Of a stretch of 25,383 nt of DNA, positions 24,179-25,383 are shown piece after piece. The position numbers were made by a program, and so were the translations under genes. Numbering within the stretch: position 1 is the first letter of the stretch; each line of letters opens with the position of its first letter. The stretch covers positions 1-25,383 of the forward strand of contig JBJXFQ010000119.1 of the NCBI GenBank assembly GCA_046155605.1, read 5' to 3'. The DNA comes from JAEUIZ01 sp046155605 (GTDB lineage Bacteria > Planctomycetota > Phycisphaerae > Phycisphaerales > UBA1924). The notes under the pieces are model-generated. The model had not been told where the DNA came from. It saw only the letters and a list, made by a program, of their open reading frames with translations, and did no database searches.

Positions 24179-24496
24179 ATGGCGAGGAAAGCAGCGAGCA
24201 TTCGTCGGGACATGGACGCGATCAAGGACGACCTGACGGCATTGCAGTCGGACATCTCCGACGCACTCCGTGACCTGGTGGCGGCGGGGAAGAACGAGGC
24301 GGGCGACGTGCGCGACCGGCTGGAGAAGTCGATCCGCGATCGCCTGGATCAACTCTCGGAGCGGGCCGAGGAGATCGGGCAGTACGGCCGGCGCGCCGTG
24401 GACGGTCTCGAGTCGCAGATTGAGGAGAAGCCGTGGCAGAGCGTGGGCATCGCGTTCGGCGTGGGCCTCCTGCTGGGGGTGATCCTTCGCAAGTGA
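24179..24496 (+). CDS. YqjD/ElaB-like (DUF883) membrane-anchored protein
   Basis: The 105-residue protein has a long amphipathic helix (about 5-80; 'MDAIKDDLTALQSDISDALR', 'VRDRLEKSIRDRLDQLSERA') followed by 'EKPWQSVGIAFGVGLLLGVI' and a final 'LRK'. The 'E-x-PW-x-S/G-V-G-I' entry into a Gly-rich C-terminal membrane helix is the hallmark of YqjD/ElaB/YgaM proteins, which in E. coli are tail-anchored inner-membrane proteins that bind stationary-phase ribosomes. Whether this one binds ribosomes is inferred only. The start is secured by AGGAGG 8 bases upstream. It is followed by two further tiny genes in the order of the E. coli yqjD-yqjE-yqjK set. Codons are G-ending, unlike plus-strand genes left of 21.8 kb. 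Confidence 0.9.
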   Translation: MARKAASIRRDMDAIKDDLTALQSDISDALRDLVAAGKNEAGDVRDRLEKSIRDRLDQLSERAEEIGQYGRRAVDGLESQIEEKPWQSVGIAFGVGLLLGVILRK

Positions 24497-24533
24497 TGGA
24501 GGCCGACGGATCAAGCGGCTGAGCGAGTACATC

Positions 24534-24785
24534 GTGAAGGTGGCGAACCTCGCCGAGGCGGAGGGCAGGGCGCTTCGCGCGGGGAGCATCCGCGTGGCGA
24601 TCTCGGCTGGGCTCGCGCTGGCCGGCGGCCTGCTGGTGTGTGGAGGCGTAGGCATCGTCGCGTGGGGAGTCTTTGAGTTGATCCGCCCGCACCTGGGCAC
24701 GGGCGGCGCGGCGCTGCTGTGCGGGACGGTTGTGCTGGCGATCGGGGCAGGATTGCTATGGAAGGTCAGCCGGGACGCGGAATGA
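24534..24785 (+). CDS. Small two-helix membrane protein, YqjE/holin-superfamily-like
   Basis: The 83-residue product from GTG 24534 has a short N-terminal amphipathic helix ('KVANLAEAEGRALRAGSIRV') and two membrane helices at about 20-46 ('AISAGLALAGGLLVCGGVGI') and 56-76 ('GGAALLCGTVVLAIGAGLLW'). This is the layout of YqjE / putative superfamily III holin-like proteins. The frame is open upstream of the GTG without ATG or good ribosome binding site, and in-frame 'RLSEYI' just before the GTG looks protein-like, so the real start could be earlier, inside 24498-24533. The stop overlaps the next start (ATGA at 24782-24785). Its position after a YqjD-like gene supports the assignment more than sequence does. 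Confidence 0.75.
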   Translation: MKVANLAEAEGRALRAGSIRVAISAGLALAGGLLVCGGVGIVAWGVFELIRPHLGTGGAALLCGTVVLAIGAGLLWKVSRDAE

Positions 24786-24991
24786 GGCCGTCGCGCGGGC
24801 CGACGACGGAGGCCGCCAAGCGCGAGTTGCTGGGCGATGGCTCGGCCGCGCTGGGTCTGGCGGATGTGGTGCGTCGCTGGCCCTGGGGATCGGTGGCGGC
24901 GGCGTGCGTGGCGGGGTTTGTGCTGGCGCGATCGGCGCAGGCGAGGCGGGCGGCGCTGCCGATCATTCTCGCGGCGCTTCGGCAGGGCTGA
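24782..24991 (+). CDS. Very small YqjK-like protein
   Basis: ATG 24782 overlaps the preceding stop by 4 bp and starts a 69-residue product. It contains one amphipathic segment ('TTEAAKRELLGDGSAALGLA') and a hydrophobic stretch 'WGSVAAACVAGFVLARSAQA', which suggests a single membrane helix, and ends 'LPIILAALRQG'. Length, order and overlap match the third member of the yqjD-E-K set; sequence similarity is not evident by eye. The overlap makes coupled translation likely. No function is known. Confidence 0.65.
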   Translation: MRPSRGPTTEAAKRELLGDGSAALGLADVVRRWPWGSVAAACVAGFVLARSAQARRAALPIILAALRQG

Positions 24992-25140
24992 AGCGCTTTC
25001 GCAAGCGGCTCATCCGGATGCCGCCCATCGCCTCGATCGGTCCGAGCACCATGAAGGCGAAACGCGCGAGGGGCGGCCCTCGGAGGCAGAGCCGTCGTTG
25101 CGAAGCCGGGCACCGTCGGCGAGTCGATCACGGATCACAG

Positions 25141-25383
25141 TCAGGCCTGGGGGGTGAAGGTCGCGCCGTCGAGGACGTCGAAACTCACGAACTGGCCCTG
25201 CTGGAACTGGTCGGCGCGCTGGCGCGGGTCGGTGGGGGTGCACCGGATCGGGATGCCGGCATCGACGATGACCTCGCCGGATTCGGCGGCGATGACGACG
25301 CCCTGGACGCGGCGCGGGCGGCCGAAGACGGGCTCGACATAGCGGCCGCCGGTGTCAACGGTGTCGATGCGGCGGGCCTTGGC
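25141..25383 (-). CDS. C-terminal end of an unidentified protein, 5' part outside window
   Basis: Reading the minus strand from the right edge gives 80 codons without a stop, ending in TGA at 25143-25141. The peptide contains 'RRIDTVDTGGRYVEPVFGRP', then 'VQGVVIAAESGEVIVDAGIP' and 'QQGQFVSFDVLDGATFTPQA'. This is a clean beta-rich sequence with strong C-ending codons, whereas the competing frames look random. The Gly-bounded strands ('EVIVDAG', 'FVSFDVL') suggest a small barrel or OB-like domain. No start is present because the gene begins beyond the window. I cannot name the family. Its C-ending codons on the minus strand fit the reversed strand bias of the region right of 22 kb. Confidence 0.8.
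   Translation of the reverse strand, partial: AKARRIDTVDTGGRYVEPVFGRPRRVQGVVIAAESGEVIVDAGIPIRCTPTDPRQRADQFQQGQFVSFDVLDGATFTPQA

Overview
The window looks like chromosomal DNA from a GC-rich planctomycete, most likely of the Phycisphaerae/Phycisphaerales. The main pointer is the secreted protein at 1754..4069, which ends in a tandem 'NCDGS...PVLNVNDFVC' repeat. From general knowledge this is the GC-type dockerin-like anchor found almost only in that lineage. A prepilin-type protein with the 'FSLIELLVVIAIIA' start, secreted proteins of unknown function and a multi-PAS hybrid kinase fit the same picture. I saw no insertion sequence, prophage, CRISPR array or plasmid gene.

Layout. 1-1442: the end of a helical-repeat protein and a small membrane protein. 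1754-4069 (minus): beta-propeller 'choice-of-anchor B' protein with the dockerin tail. 4166-6279 (plus): a secreted unknown and an S1/P1-type zinc nuclease homologue carrying all nine expected metal ligands. 6618-10257 (minus): a four-PAS hybrid histidine kinase overlapping a NarL/FixJ-type response regulator, a clear two-component operon. 10354-11535 (minus): a PQQ-sugar-dehydrogenase-like propeller. 11620-12321: the pseudopilin-like protein. 12339-13070 (minus): translation initiation factor IF-3, apparently starting at AUC. 13402-14816: tRNA-Tyr, a secreted Fn3-like protein (minus) and tRNA-Leu. 14925-20663 (plus): a secreted protein with a CX4CH haem-like motif, a coiled-coil lipoprotein, a plant/cyanobacterial-type ferredoxin-NADP reductase and a HEAT-like exported protein. 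20691-20975: a gene-free run of regularly spaced hairpins. 21061-24131: a peptide-type ABC substrate-binding protein and its permease, with no second permease or ATPase next to them. 24179-24991: three tiny membrane-associated genes resembling the yqjD-yqjE-yqjK set. 25141-25383 (minus): the 3' end of a further gene.

The most striking large-scale signal is compositional. From about 1.75 to 21.8 kb, plus-strand genes end codons in C (Leu CTC, Ala GCC) and minus-strand genes in G. From about 22.1 kb onward this is reversed. The switch happens inside one uninterrupted gene, the substrate-binding protein. It has the polarity expected at a replication origin (C-rich to G-rich on the plus strand), but no origin genes are visible, so an inversion boundary, gene mosaicism or an assembly join are alternatives. 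The hairpin array lies about 1 kb from this switch.

The genes do not form one pathway. The visible functional units are the kinase/regulator pair, the binding-protein/permease pair with overlapping start and stop, and the yqjDEK-like cassette. All functions are read from sequence motifs only; no database search was run.
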